A stretch of DNA of 64,000 bases, from positions 2,418,001 through 2,482,000 of the forward strand of contig NZ_CP017580.1 in the NCBI RefSeq assembly GCF_001806325.1. The letters run 5' to 3'. The notes beneath the pieces are model-generated. The model had not been told where the DNA came from. It saw only the letters and a list, made by a program, of their open reading frames with translations, and did no database searches. This DNA comes from Curtobacterium sp. BH-2-1-1. Its GTDB lineage: Bacteria > Actinomycetota > Actinomycetes > Actinomycetales > Microbacteriaceae. Positions within the stretch are counted from its first letter, which is position 1, and each line of letters starts with the position of its first letter. The position numbers and the translations under genes are program-made. Below, in pieces: positions 35,972 to 43,415 of the stretch.

Positions 35972-36961
35972 ATGACCACCAACGACCTCGACAACTCAGC
36001 GACCACTGGAGCCGGCCCCACCCGCCGCACCGGTAGGGCGTCGTCCCACGGCAAGACGATCCTGATCGGGGAGCACGCCGTGGTCTACGGCGCACCCGCG
36101 CTCGTCCTGCCGGTCATCGACGCCGTGGTGGTCGCGACGGTCACGCCGATCGACGACGCCGAGGGGCACCACCTCGAGTCGACCGTGCACACCGGCCCGC
36201 TCGACCTCGCCCCCGCTGCCGTGATGCCGACCGTCACCGCGGTGACCGCAACGCTGCGGCACTTCGGCGTGGCGGACCGCCGCTTCCACGTGCGCGTCGA
36301 CAGCGAGGTCCCCACCGCTCGCGGCATGGGATCGAGCGCGGCGGTGGCAGCCGCGGTGACCGCGGCGGTCGCGGACGCACTCGGCGAGACGCTCGACGCC
36401 GAGGCGCACCACGGACTCATCCAGGAGTGCGAGCGGGTCGCCCACGGCCGACCGTCCGGACTCGACGCCCGCGGGGTCGTCGCCGACGCACCGGTCTGGT
36501 TCGAGGGCGGCCGCATCGAGCCGGTCGAGCTCGGCGCCCGGTTCGCCTTCGTGGTCGCCGACACCGGGGTCCCCGGCCACACGCGCGAGGCGGTGTCCGC
36601 CGTCCGTGCCCGTCACGACGCCGACCCGGACGGCACCGGCGCCGTGATCGACCGGATCGGCGCACTCGCCCGACGCGCGCGGGCGACGCTCGTGGACGGC
36701 GACGCACAGGCGCTCGGTGCCACGATGGACGCCGCGCACGAGCTGCTCAGCGACCTCGACGTGTCGAGCGACGACCTGGACCGGCTCGTCGGCGCCGCGC
36801 GTGCGGCCGACGCCCTCGGCGCGAAGCTCACGGGCGGGGGCCGCGGCGGGTGCGTCATCGCCCTCGCCACGGACGTCGACCACGCGGACCGCATCGCGGC
36901 CGCACTGCGCGGCGCGGGTGCCGCAGCCACCTGGACCACCACGATCGGAGACCGCGCCTGA
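35972..36961 (+). CDS. mvk: Mevalonate kinase
   Basis: 329 residues, GHMP kinase. ILIGEHAVVYGAPALVLPVI near residue 30, ATP loop VPTARGMGSSAAVAAAVTAA near 110, PSGLDARGVVAD near 160, and GAKLTGGGRGGCVIAL near 290. First gene of the mevalonate operon. TAGGCT at 35953-35958 places the transcript start about 7 bases before the ATG, leaving no ribosome binding site. The stop shares one base with the next start. Confidence 0.93.
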   Translation: MTTNDLDNSATTGAGPTRRTGRASSHGKTILIGEHAVVYGAPALVLPVIDAVVVATVTPIDDAEGHHLESTVHTGPLDLAPAAVMPTVTAVTATLRHFGVADRRFHVRVDSEVPTARGMGSSAAVAAAVTAAVADALGETLDAEAHHGLIQECERVAHGRPSGLDARGVVADAPVWFEGGRIEPVELGARFAFVVADTGVPGHTREAVSAVRARHDADPDGTGAVIDRIGALARRARATLVDGDAQALGATMDAAHELLSDLDVSSDDLDRLVGAARAADALGAKLTGGGRGGCVIALATDVDHADRIAAALRGAGAAATWTTTIGDRA

Positions 36962-37980
36962 TGACCGCCACCGCCGTCGCGCACCCCAACATCGCCCTCG
37001 TCAAGTACTGGGGCAAGGCGGACGCCTCCCTCGCCCTGCCGGCGACCGGCAGCGTCTCGATGGGACTCGACGTGTTCCCGACGACGACGTCGGTGACCGT
37101 CGGGGTCACGGCGGACGACACCCTCACCCTCAACGGCTCGGCCTCGACCGACGGGGCGCTCGTGCGGGTCACGCAGTTCCTCGACCTCGTGCGCGAGCTC
37201 GCCGGGTCCTCGGCGCGGGCGTCGGTGGTGTCCGAGAACACCGTGCCGACCGGAGCCGGACTGGCCTCGAGCGCCTCGGGGTTCGCGGCGCTCGCGACCG
37301 CGGCCGCGGCGGCGTACGGTCTCGACCTCTCCGCGCGCGACCTGTCCCGGCTCGCCCGACGCGGCTCCGGTTCGGCCACACGGTCGATCCCCGGTGGCGT
37401 GGCGGTCTGGCACGCCGGCGACGACGAGGGCTCCTACGCCGAGCCGATCCCCGCGCCGCCGATGGCCATGGTCGTCGTGACGATCGACGCCGGCCCGAAG
37501 GCGATCGGCTCGCGCGAGGCGATGCGACGCACCATCGCGACGTCGCCGTTCTACCCCGCCTGGGTCACCTCGACCACCGAGACCGTCGGGGACATGCTCA
37601 CCGCCTGCGCCGCGGGGGACTTCACCCGCATCGGCGAGCTGACCGAGAGCAACGCCCTCCGCATGCACGCCACGATCGAGGGCGCCTTCCCGCCCATCCG
37701 CTACCTCAACGCCCGCAGCGTCGCCGTGTTCGACGCCGTGGCCGAACTCCGTGCCGCCGGGGTCGAGGCGTACGCCACCGCCGACGCCGGCCCGAACGTC
37801 GTCGTGCTCACGAAGCCCGAGGACCGGGGCGCCGTCGCGTCCGCGCTCGCGGGCTTCGGCGACGTGATCGAGTCCGGTACCGGACCAGGCGCGCGCCTGC
37901 TCGGCTCCGAAGTCCCTGCGACGCAGGACCCGGAGGCACCCGCGCCGGGTGTCGTCCGACCAGAGGAGTCCGCCGAGTGA
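36961..37980 (+). CDS. mvaD: Diphosphomevalonate decarboxylase
   Basis: 339 residues. HPNIALVKYWGKADASLALP at the start, ENTVPTGAGLASSASGFAAL near 100, GSGSATRSIPGGVAVW near 140 and AGPNVVVLTK near 280 are the family signatures. It converts mevalonate diphosphate to isopentenyl diphosphate. ATG directly overlaps the mvk stop. The last about 25 residues are a Pro/Glu-rich extension. Confidence 0.94.
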   Translation: MTATAVAHPNIALVKYWGKADASLALPATGSVSMGLDVFPTTTSVTVGVTADDTLTLNGSASTDGALVRVTQFLDLVRELAGSSARASVVSENTVPTGAGLASSASGFAALATAAAAAYGLDLSARDLSRLARRGSGSATRSIPGGVAVWHAGDDEGSYAEPIPAPPMAMVVVTIDAGPKAIGSREAMRRTIATSPFYPAWVTSTTETVGDMLTACAAGDFTRIGELTESNALRMHATIEGAFPPIRYLNARSVAVFDAVAELRAAGVEAYATADAGPNVVVLTKPEDRGAVASALAGFGDVIESGTGPGARLLGSEVPATQDPEAPAPGVVRPEESAE

Positions 37981-39059
37981 TCGAGTTCCGTGCCCACGGC
38001 AAGCTGTTCGTCGCGGGCGAGTACGCCGTCGTCGAGCCGGGCCAGCCGTCCGTCATCATCGCCCTCGACCGCGCCATCACCGCGCGCGTGCGCGAGGGCC
38101 ACGGCGCCGGCAGCGTGCACTCCGAGGAGTACGGACACCTCCCGCTCACCTGGACCCGCGCCGAGGACGGCATCGCACTCGACACCGAGCACCACCCGTA
38201 CGACTACGTGATGGCGACGATCGACCTCGTCGAGAAGCTCCGCGCCGAGCAGGGCATCGCACCGCGGTTCCACGACCTCCGCATCCACAGCCAGCTCGAC
38301 GACGCGAGCGGCCGGAAGTTCGGGCTCGGGTCCTCCGCGGCGGTGACCGTCGCCACGGTGGGGGCCCTCGACCGCTTCTACGGACTCGGGCTCTCGCAGC
38401 GGAAGCGCTTCCAGGTCGCCCTGCTCGCCACGATCCGGGTGAACCCGCGCGCATCCGGCGGGGACCTCGCCGCGAGCACCTTCGGCGGCTGGCTCCGCTA
38501 CAGCGCGCCGGACCGCGAGCGGCTCGCGGCGCAGCTCGACACCCGCACCGTGACCGAGATCCTCGGCGACGCGGACGCGTGGGAGGGCTTCGACGTCCAG
38601 CGGCTGCCCGCCCCCGAGAACCTCGAGCTGCTCGTCGGCTGGACCGGTTCGCCGGCCTCGACCACGAAGCTCGTCGGTGTCGTCCGTCGGCACCGCAACG
38701 GCGGCTACCAGGCGTTCCTCGACGAGAGTCGCACCTGCGTCGACGACCTCACCGTCGGCCTCCAGACCGGCGACGCCGAGCGCACCCTCGGGGCACTCCG
38801 GCGCGCCCGTGGGCTGCTCCAGCGCCTCGGCACGTCGGTCGGCTCGCAGATCGAGACCGAGCGACTCGCGACCCTGTGCGACGTCGTCGAAGCCGCGGGC
38901 GGGGCGGCCAAGCCGTCCGGTGCCGGCGGCGGCGACTGCGGCATCGCGCTCGTCCCGGCGGACACCGACCTCGCCGGCATCCACCGCGCCTGGGAGGCGC
39001 ACGACATCAGACACCTCAGCGTCGCGGTGCAAGCGCCCGAAGGGAGCGTCGATGACTGA
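37977..39059 (+). CDS. Phosphomevalonate kinase
   Basis: 360 residues from GTG 37977 (GTGA overlap). GHMP kinase: HGKLFVAGEYAVVEPGQPSV at the N-terminus, FGLGSSAAVTVATVGALDRF near 120, NPRASGGDLAASTFGGWLRY near 160, and AKPSGAGGGDCGIALVPAD near 310. The ERG8-like bacterial type. Its 3' end overlaps hmgR by 8 bases; in Streptomyces CL190 the idi gene is found between these two. Confidence 0.92.
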   Translation: MIEFRAHGKLFVAGEYAVVEPGQPSVIIALDRAITARVREGHGAGSVHSEEYGHLPLTWTRAEDGIALDTEHHPYDYVMATIDLVEKLRAEQGIAPRFHDLRIHSQLDDASGRKFGLGSSAAVTVATVGALDRFYGLGLSQRKRFQVALLATIRVNPRASGGDLAASTFGGWLRYSAPDRERLAAQLDTRTVTEILGDADAWEGFDVQRLPAPENLELLVGWTGSPASTTKLVGVVRRHRNGGYQAFLDESRTCVDDLTVGLQTGDAERTLGALRRARGLLQRLGTSVGSQIETERLATLCDVVEAAGGAAKPSGAGGGDCGIALVPADTDLAGIHRAWEAHDIRHLSVAVQAPEGSVDD

Positions 39060-40116
39060 CCTGCTGACCCCGATCCCCACGAAGTGGGTGGGGCCGATCC
39101 GCATCAGCGGCAACGCGGTGGAGGGCGAGCACGAGGTGCCGCTCGCCACGTACGAGTCGCCGCTCTGGCCGTCCGTCGGCCGCGGTGCCCGCATCTCGCG
39201 CATGGTCGAGGGCGGCATCGTCGCGACCGTCGTGGACGAGCGCATGACCCGTTCGGTCGTCGTCCGTGCCGACAGCGCGGCTGCGGCACACCTCGCGACC
39301 GGGCGCATCCTCGCCCGGCAGGACGAGCTCGAGCAGATCGTCGCCGGCCAGAGCCGCTTCGCGAAGCTCATCGAGGTGCACCCGGAGATCGTCGGGGACC
39401 TGCTGTTCCTGCGCTTCGCGTTCACCACCGGCGACGCCTCCGGGCACAACATGGTCACGCAGGCGGCGGACAAGCTCCTGCCGGCGATCCTCGCGTGGGA
39501 GCCGGGCCTGCGGTACGTCAGCGTCTCGGGCAACTTCTGCACCGACAAGAAGGCCACCGCGGTGAACGGCATCCGCGGACGCGGCCGGAACACCGTCGCC
39601 GAGATCGTCATCCCGGGCGAGGTCGTCGAGAAGCGGCTCCGGTCGAGCGCGGCACGCATCGCCGAGCTCAACGTCGCGAAGAACCTCGTCGGGTCGACCA
39701 TCGCCGGGGCCATCCGCTCCGCGAACGCCCACTACGCGAACATGCTCCTCGGCTTCTACCTGGCTACCGGGCAGGACGCGGCGAACATCGTCGAGGGGTC
39801 CCAGGGCATCACGAGCGCCGAGGACCGCGACGGCGACCTGTACTTCGCCACCTCGCTCCCGCACCTCATCGTCGGCACGGTCGGCAACGGCAAGGGCGGG
39901 GACCTGCCCGTCGTCGAGGACGCCCTCGTGCGCCTCGGCTGCCGCGAGGACCGCGAGCCCGGTGCGAATGCCCGCCGGCTCGCCGCCCTCTGCGCCGCGA
40001 CCGTCCTGTGCGGGGAGCTCTCCCTGCTCGCCGCGCAGACCAACCCGGGCGAGCTGATGGCCGCCCACGTCGCGATGGAACGTCGCGGCGCGAAGCCCGC
40101 CGGAGGTGCAGCGTGA
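39052..40116 (+). CDS. HMG-CoA reductase
   Basis: 354 residues. TTGDASGHNMVTQAADKLLP near 125, SGNFCTDKKATAVNGIRGRG near 160, VEGSQGITSAEDRDGDLYFA near 245, and VGTVGNGKGGDLP near 280. These are the HMG-CoA reductase catalytic blocks without the N-terminal membrane region, close in pattern to the class I catalytic domain as in other actinobacterial enzymes. AAGGGAGC precedes ATG 39052. Makes mevalonate, the committed step of the operon pathway. Confidence 0.93.
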   Translation: MTDLLTPIPTKWVGPIRISGNAVEGEHEVPLATYESPLWPSVGRGARISRMVEGGIVATVVDERMTRSVVVRADSAAAAHLATGRILARQDELEQIVAGQSRFAKLIEVHPEIVGDLLFLRFAFTTGDASGHNMVTQAADKLLPAILAWEPGLRYVSVSGNFCTDKKATAVNGIRGRGRNTVAEIVIPGEVVEKRLRSSAARIAELNVAKNLVGSTIAGAIRSANAHYANMLLGFYLATGQDAANIVEGSQGITSAEDRDGDLYFATSLPHLIVGTVGNGKGGDLPVVEDALVRLGCREDREPGANARRLAALCAATVLCGELSLLAAQTNPGELMAAHVAMERRGAKPAGGAA

Positions 40117-41270
40117 CCCGCATCGGCATCCACGACCTCGCCGTCGCGACCGGGCACCACGTGCTCGAGCTCGACGACCTCGCCGAGCGCCTCGGGGTGG
40201 ACCCGGCGAAGTACCACGTCGGCATCGGACAGGACGCGTTCAGCGTGCCCGCTCCCGACGAGGACATCGTCACGATGGGCGCCGCCGCTGCGAAGGAGCT
40301 CATCGACCGGCACGGTGCCGACGGCATCCGCACGGTGCTCTTCGCCACCGAGTCCGGCGTGGACCAGTCGAAGGCCGCCGGGGTGTTCGTGCACGGCCTG
40401 CTCGGGCTGCCGCAGAACGTCCGCGTCGTCGAGCTGAAGCAAGCCTGCTACGGCGGGACCGCTGCCGTCCAGCTCGCCCTCGGCATCGTCGCGCGTGCTC
40501 CGCGGGAGCGCGTGCTCGTCATCGCCGCCGACGTCGCGCGCTACGACGTCGACACCGCCGCCGAGCCGACGCAGGGTGCCGGCGCCGCCGCGATCCTGAT
40601 CGCCGCCGACCCCGACCTCATCGAGATCGAGCCGGCCGCGGGTGTCTTCACCGCCGACGTCGACGACTTCTGGCGGCCGAACGACCGCTCCACCGCACTC
40701 GTCGACGGCCGCCTGTCCGTGAGCGCCTACGTCGACGCGTTCGTCGGGGCGTGGGACGACCTCGCGGCGCAGGGCGGCCCGGCGTACGAGGACATCGTGC
40801 GCTTCGTCCACCACCAGCCGTTCACGAAGATGGCGCTCAAGGCGCACCGGAAGCTCACGCAGCACGTCGGGGTGCCCTTCGACGAGTCCGAGCTCGCCCT
40901 CGGGTTCACGTACAACAAGCAGACCGGCAACACCTACACGGCGTCGCTCTGGATCGGGCTGGCCGCACTGCTCGACCTCGACGACGACCTCGCCGGGGAG
41001 CGCATCGGCCTGTTCAGCTACGGGTCCGGCAGCGTCGGGGAGCTCATCACCGGCATCGTGCAGCCGGCGTACCGCGAGCACCGCCGTGTGGGTCGGGTCC
41101 GCGAGCTCCTCGCCGCCCGGGTGCCGCTCTCGGTCGACGCCTACCGCGAGCTGCACGCCGCGGGTGCCGCGACGAGCGAGGACGTCGAGCGTCCGCGGGT
41201 CACGGCTGCGCCGTACCGCTTCGCCGGCGTCCGCGGCGGCGCACGCCGCTACGAGGCGACGCGTCCCTGA
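40113..41270 (+). CDS. mvaS: HMG-CoA synthase
   Basis: 385 residues from GTG 40113, overlapping the reductase stop, with GGAGG upstream. Active Cys in VVELKQACYGGTAAVQLALG near 110, YDVDTAAEPTQGAGAAAIL near 150, HHQPFTKMALKAHRKL near 235 (catalytic His), and LFSYGSGSVGELITG near 305. Condenses acetoacetyl-CoA and acetyl-CoA. Last gene of the operon before a perfect 50-bp palindrome. Confidence 0.94.
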   Translation: MTRIGIHDLAVATGHHVLELDDLAERLGVDPAKYHVGIGQDAFSVPAPDEDIVTMGAAAAKELIDRHGADGIRTVLFATESGVDQSKAAGVFVHGLLGLPQNVRVVELKQACYGGTAAVQLALGIVARAPRERVLVIAADVARYDVDTAAEPTQGAGAAAILIAADPDLIEIEPAAGVFTADVDDFWRPNDRSTALVDGRLSVSAYVDAFVGAWDDLAAQGGPAYEDIVRFVHHQPFTKMALKAHRKLTQHVGVPFDESELALGFTYNKQTGNTYTASLWIGLAALLDLDDDLAGERIGLFSYGSGSVGELITGIVQPAYREHRRVGRVRELLAARVPLSVDAYRELHAAGAATSEDVERPRVTAAPYRFAGVRGGARRYEATRP

Positions 41271-41299
41271 CGTGAGCGCGCGTCCCTGACGCGACCGAC

Positions 41300-41349
41300 T
41301 GACGGACGGGAGGCGCGGTGCCGGCCGGCACCGCGCCTCCCGTCCGTCA
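41300..41349. terminator. Perfect 50-bp GGAGGCGCGG palindrome
   Basis: Perfect 25-bp arms, no loop, centre CCGGCCGG, ending 4 bases before the stop of the convergent AHSA1 gene. The longest member of the family here. Confidence 0.8.
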
Positions 41350-41353
41350 CGAC

Positions 41354-42340
41354 TCACGCCGCTGCGGACACGACCTCGCGTTCCAGACGCTGGTAGCTCG
41401 TCTCCATGCCGTCCGTCATGCCGGTCGCGAGGATCATGTCCCGCTGCTCCCGGTCGGGGTAGGTGATGCGGAGCGTCATGAGCGTGACGCCGTCGGCCTC
41501 GTCGAACTGCAGGTCGTTGACGTTGGCCGGGAACGGCGCACCGGTCATCCGTTCGGTCGTGACCATGCGGCGTTCCGGCTCGATGACGAGGTTCTCGCCC
41601 TCGAACCCGAACGCCTCGCCCTCGGTGTCCCCGACGGGCGCCCAGGCCTGCCGGAACGAGCCGCCGACGACCAGGTCGTTCTCGCACACCGTCATCTCCC
41701 ACCCGTCCGGGCCGAGCAGCCATCGGCGCATCAGCTCCGGCTCCGTGTGCGCACGCCAGAGCAGGTGCCGCGGCGCCGCGAACGCGCGGGTGATGACCAC
41801 GTGGGTGTCGTCCACGATCTCGGTGACCGTGCCCCGGCCGAGGGCGTACTCGCGGAGGTCGGCCAGCACCGTGTCGAGCTGCCCGAACGCCTGCTCGTAG
41901 CCGTCGAGCATGCCCATCTCGAGCATGGCGTCGAGGTCGGCGGAGGACGCGAACGACGTCAGCACCGTCACCCGTGACCCGCTGTCGACGGTGTCGAACG
42001 ACAGCACGGTCTCGCTCGCGGGCAGCGAGTCGTCGACCGTGCCCTCGGCGTCGGAGAACAGGTCGCGGAAGGCGATCCGGCGGGGCTCGTCGACCTCGGA
42101 CACCTGCCAGAGTGCGTGGAACCGTTCGTTCTCGGGCGAGGTCATCCGGTAGTGGGCGACGCCGCCGGGACGGAGGTCGAACGACGTGAACGTGGCGGGG
42201 AACCCGGGCGGGCCCCAGAAGCGTTCGAGCTGCCGGGGATCCGCGAACGCTGCCCAGAGGCGTTCGACGGGGACGGGGAACTCGGCCACGAGGGTCATGG
42301 TGAGCTCCTCGGGGTCGGTGTGGACGGACGTGGTCGGCAT
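41354..42340 (-). CDS. Tandem AHSA1/SRPBCC domain protein
   Basis: 328 residues with two consecutive AHSA1-like START-fold domains: the first starts TLVAEFPVPVERLWAAFADP with RFWGPPGFPA, the second HVVITRAFAAPRHLLWRAHT with RRWLLGPDGW. Each contains the late-strand pattern (VLTSFAS...; TLMTLRITYPDREQRD). Such proteins often accompany ArsR regulators; biochemical role unclear. AAGGGAG precedes the ATG, which touches the upstream arsR-like stop. Confidence 0.83.
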   Translation of the reverse strand: MPTTSVHTDPEELTMTLVAEFPVPVERLWAAFADPRQLERFWGPPGFPATFTSFDLRPGGVAHYRMTSPENERFHALWQVSEVDEPRRIAFRDLFSDAEGTVDDSLPASETVLSFDTVDSGSRVTVLTSFASSADLDAMLEMGMLDGYEQAFGQLDTVLADLREYALGRGTVTEIVDDTHVVITRAFAAPRHLLWRAHTEPELMRRWLLGPDGWEMTVCENDLVVGGSFRQAWAPVGDTEGEAFGFEGENLVIEPERRMVTTERMTGAPFPANVNDLQFDEADGVTLMTLRITYPDREQRDMILATGMTDGMETSYQRLEREVVSAAA

Positions 42341-42714
42341 CAGTGGCTCCCTTGCGTTCGGTCGTCGCCGCGCGGCGCGCGGTCTGCTCCCAGCAGTGCG
42401 TCGAGCCGGTCGATCCGGCCGCGCCAGAGGTCCGCGTAGCCGTCGAGCAGCCCACGGACGCGATCGATCTGTCCCGGCTCGGCGCGCACGATGCGGGTGC
42501 GGCCCCGGGGTTCCTTGGTCACGAGTCCTGCTCCTTCGAGGACGGCGACGTGCTTCTGGACGGCGGCGAAGGACATCGCGTAGGCGTCCGCGAGCGCGCT
42601 CACGGACGCCTCGCCGACCAGGGTGCGACGGACGATGTCGCGTCTGGTCGCATCGGCCAGGGCGTGGAAGACCCGGTCGACCTCGGCATCGCTCAGTTCG
42701 GTTCGTGCAACCAT
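42340..42714 (-). CDS. ArsR-family regulator
   Basis: 124 residues. Winged-helix: DRVFHALADATRRDIVRRTL, VSALADAYAMSFAAVQKHVA, VLEGAGLVTKEPRGRTRIVR. No metal-binding cysteines, so it belongs to the non-metal ArsR subgroup typically paired with AHSA1 proteins. The ATG lies inside a palindrome and 8 nt after TAACGT, consistent with a leaderless autorepressed operon. Confidence 0.88.
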   Translation of the reverse strand: MVARTELSDAEVDRVFHALADATRRDIVRRTLVGEASVSALADAYAMSFAAVQKHVAVLEGAGLVTKEPRGRTRIVRAEPGQIDRVRGLLDGYADLWRGRIDRLDALLGADRAPRGDDRTQGSH

Positions 42715-42728
42715 TTGGTTGTACGTTA
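42708..42728 (-). promoter_or_regulatory. ArsR-type operator over a leaderless start
   Basis: CAACCATTTGGTTG (42708-42721) is symmetrical and covers the arsR-type start codon; TAACGT (42723-42728, minus strand) is the -10 box. Bound repressor would cover the transcription start. Confidence 0.6.
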
Positions 42729-42773
42729 CGACGGTCCTGCCCGCCGCACAACCCCCGCGGTGTACAAGGACGC

Positions 42774-43160
42774 ATGGGTCAGCTCATCTACGACGGAGAG
42801 CCGCTCGACCTCCGGATCGACGACCGAGCGCTCACACACCTGCAGATCGTCATCGTGAACATGCTCCGGCGGGAGCACCGGTTCGCGTTCTCGTGGAAGG
42901 ACGACGCCGTCCACGGCAACGGGCGCAGCACCATCTGGATGCACCCGAACGTGAGCCTGCACTTCAAGTTCTCCGGCAGCCGGGTGCCCCGGATCAACCG
43001 CAGCTGGCTCGAGGACCTCTACGCCGCCGCCACCTCGGGCTCCGGTCTCGTGCTCACGCCGGAGCCCTCGGACACGAGCACGGCGGACGACTCGGCGTGG
43101 TCCCGTGCGGTGGTGCCCGGCGACGCGGACGACGACTCCGGCACCGACGACGCTGGATAG
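42774..43160 (+). CDS. DUF7882-type small protein
   Basis: 128 residues: MGQLIYDGEPLDLRIDDRAL, FAFSWKDDAVHGNGRSTIWM, LHFKFSGSRVPRINRSWLE then an acidic low-complexity tail. This is a family frequent in Microbacteriaceae, often misnamed ATP-dependent DNA ligase; no ligase motif is present. AAGGA lies 3 bases before ATG 42774. Function unknown. Confidence 0.75.
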   Translation: MGQLIYDGEPLDLRIDDRALTHLQIVIVNMLRREHRFAFSWKDDAVHGNGRSTIWMHPNVSLHFKFSGSRVPRINRSWLEDLYAAATSGSGLVLTPEPSDTSTADDSAWSRAVVPGDADDDSGTDDAG

Positions 43161-43210
43161 CACACAGCCCGTGAACGGTCAACGGGTCGCGCACGTCCGT
43201 GCAGTCTGAG

Positions 43211-43346
43211 TACGGTGGGCGTACCGCGCGAGTGATCGACTCCGGCCCAGGGAGCCGGTGACGGTGGCTCCGCGGTCGGAGGGGGGAACCACGCGACGCG
43301 CGAGGAGTCCCGGATCAGGGGCCTCCCGGCCCACAGCGCCCCCTCG
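43211..43346 (+). ncRNA. Possible orphan structured transcript
   Basis: About 255 bases between the DUF7882 gene and the diflavin reductase have no gene. TACGGT (43211-43216) resembles the leaderless -10 boxes of this genome but no start codon follows it. Downstream lie stem-forming blocks CCGGCCCAGGGAGCCGG and CTCCG...CGGAG followed by GGGGGAACCA, ending at a strong hairpin (43347-43390). A small RNA is possible; I could not match a known class. Confidence 0.25.
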
Positions 43347-43390
43347 CCGTCGCCCCGGTCGCGGATTCGGGTTCCGCACCGGGGCGACGG
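43347..43390. terminator. Hairpin after the diflavin reductase gene
   Basis: Perfect 13-bp arms CCGTCGCCCCGGT / ACCGGGGCGACGG with an 18-base centre that can also pair. Position suits termination of the leftward gltB-reductase operon. Confidence 0.65.
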
Positions 43391-43415
43391 GCGTGGCACC
43401 GGCCGCGCGCGCCGC

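Noticed and set aside
43223-43346. c-di-AMP (ydaO) riboswitch
   Set aside because: Only one short block resembles the consensus, other conserved segments are missing and there is no gene downstream on that strand.
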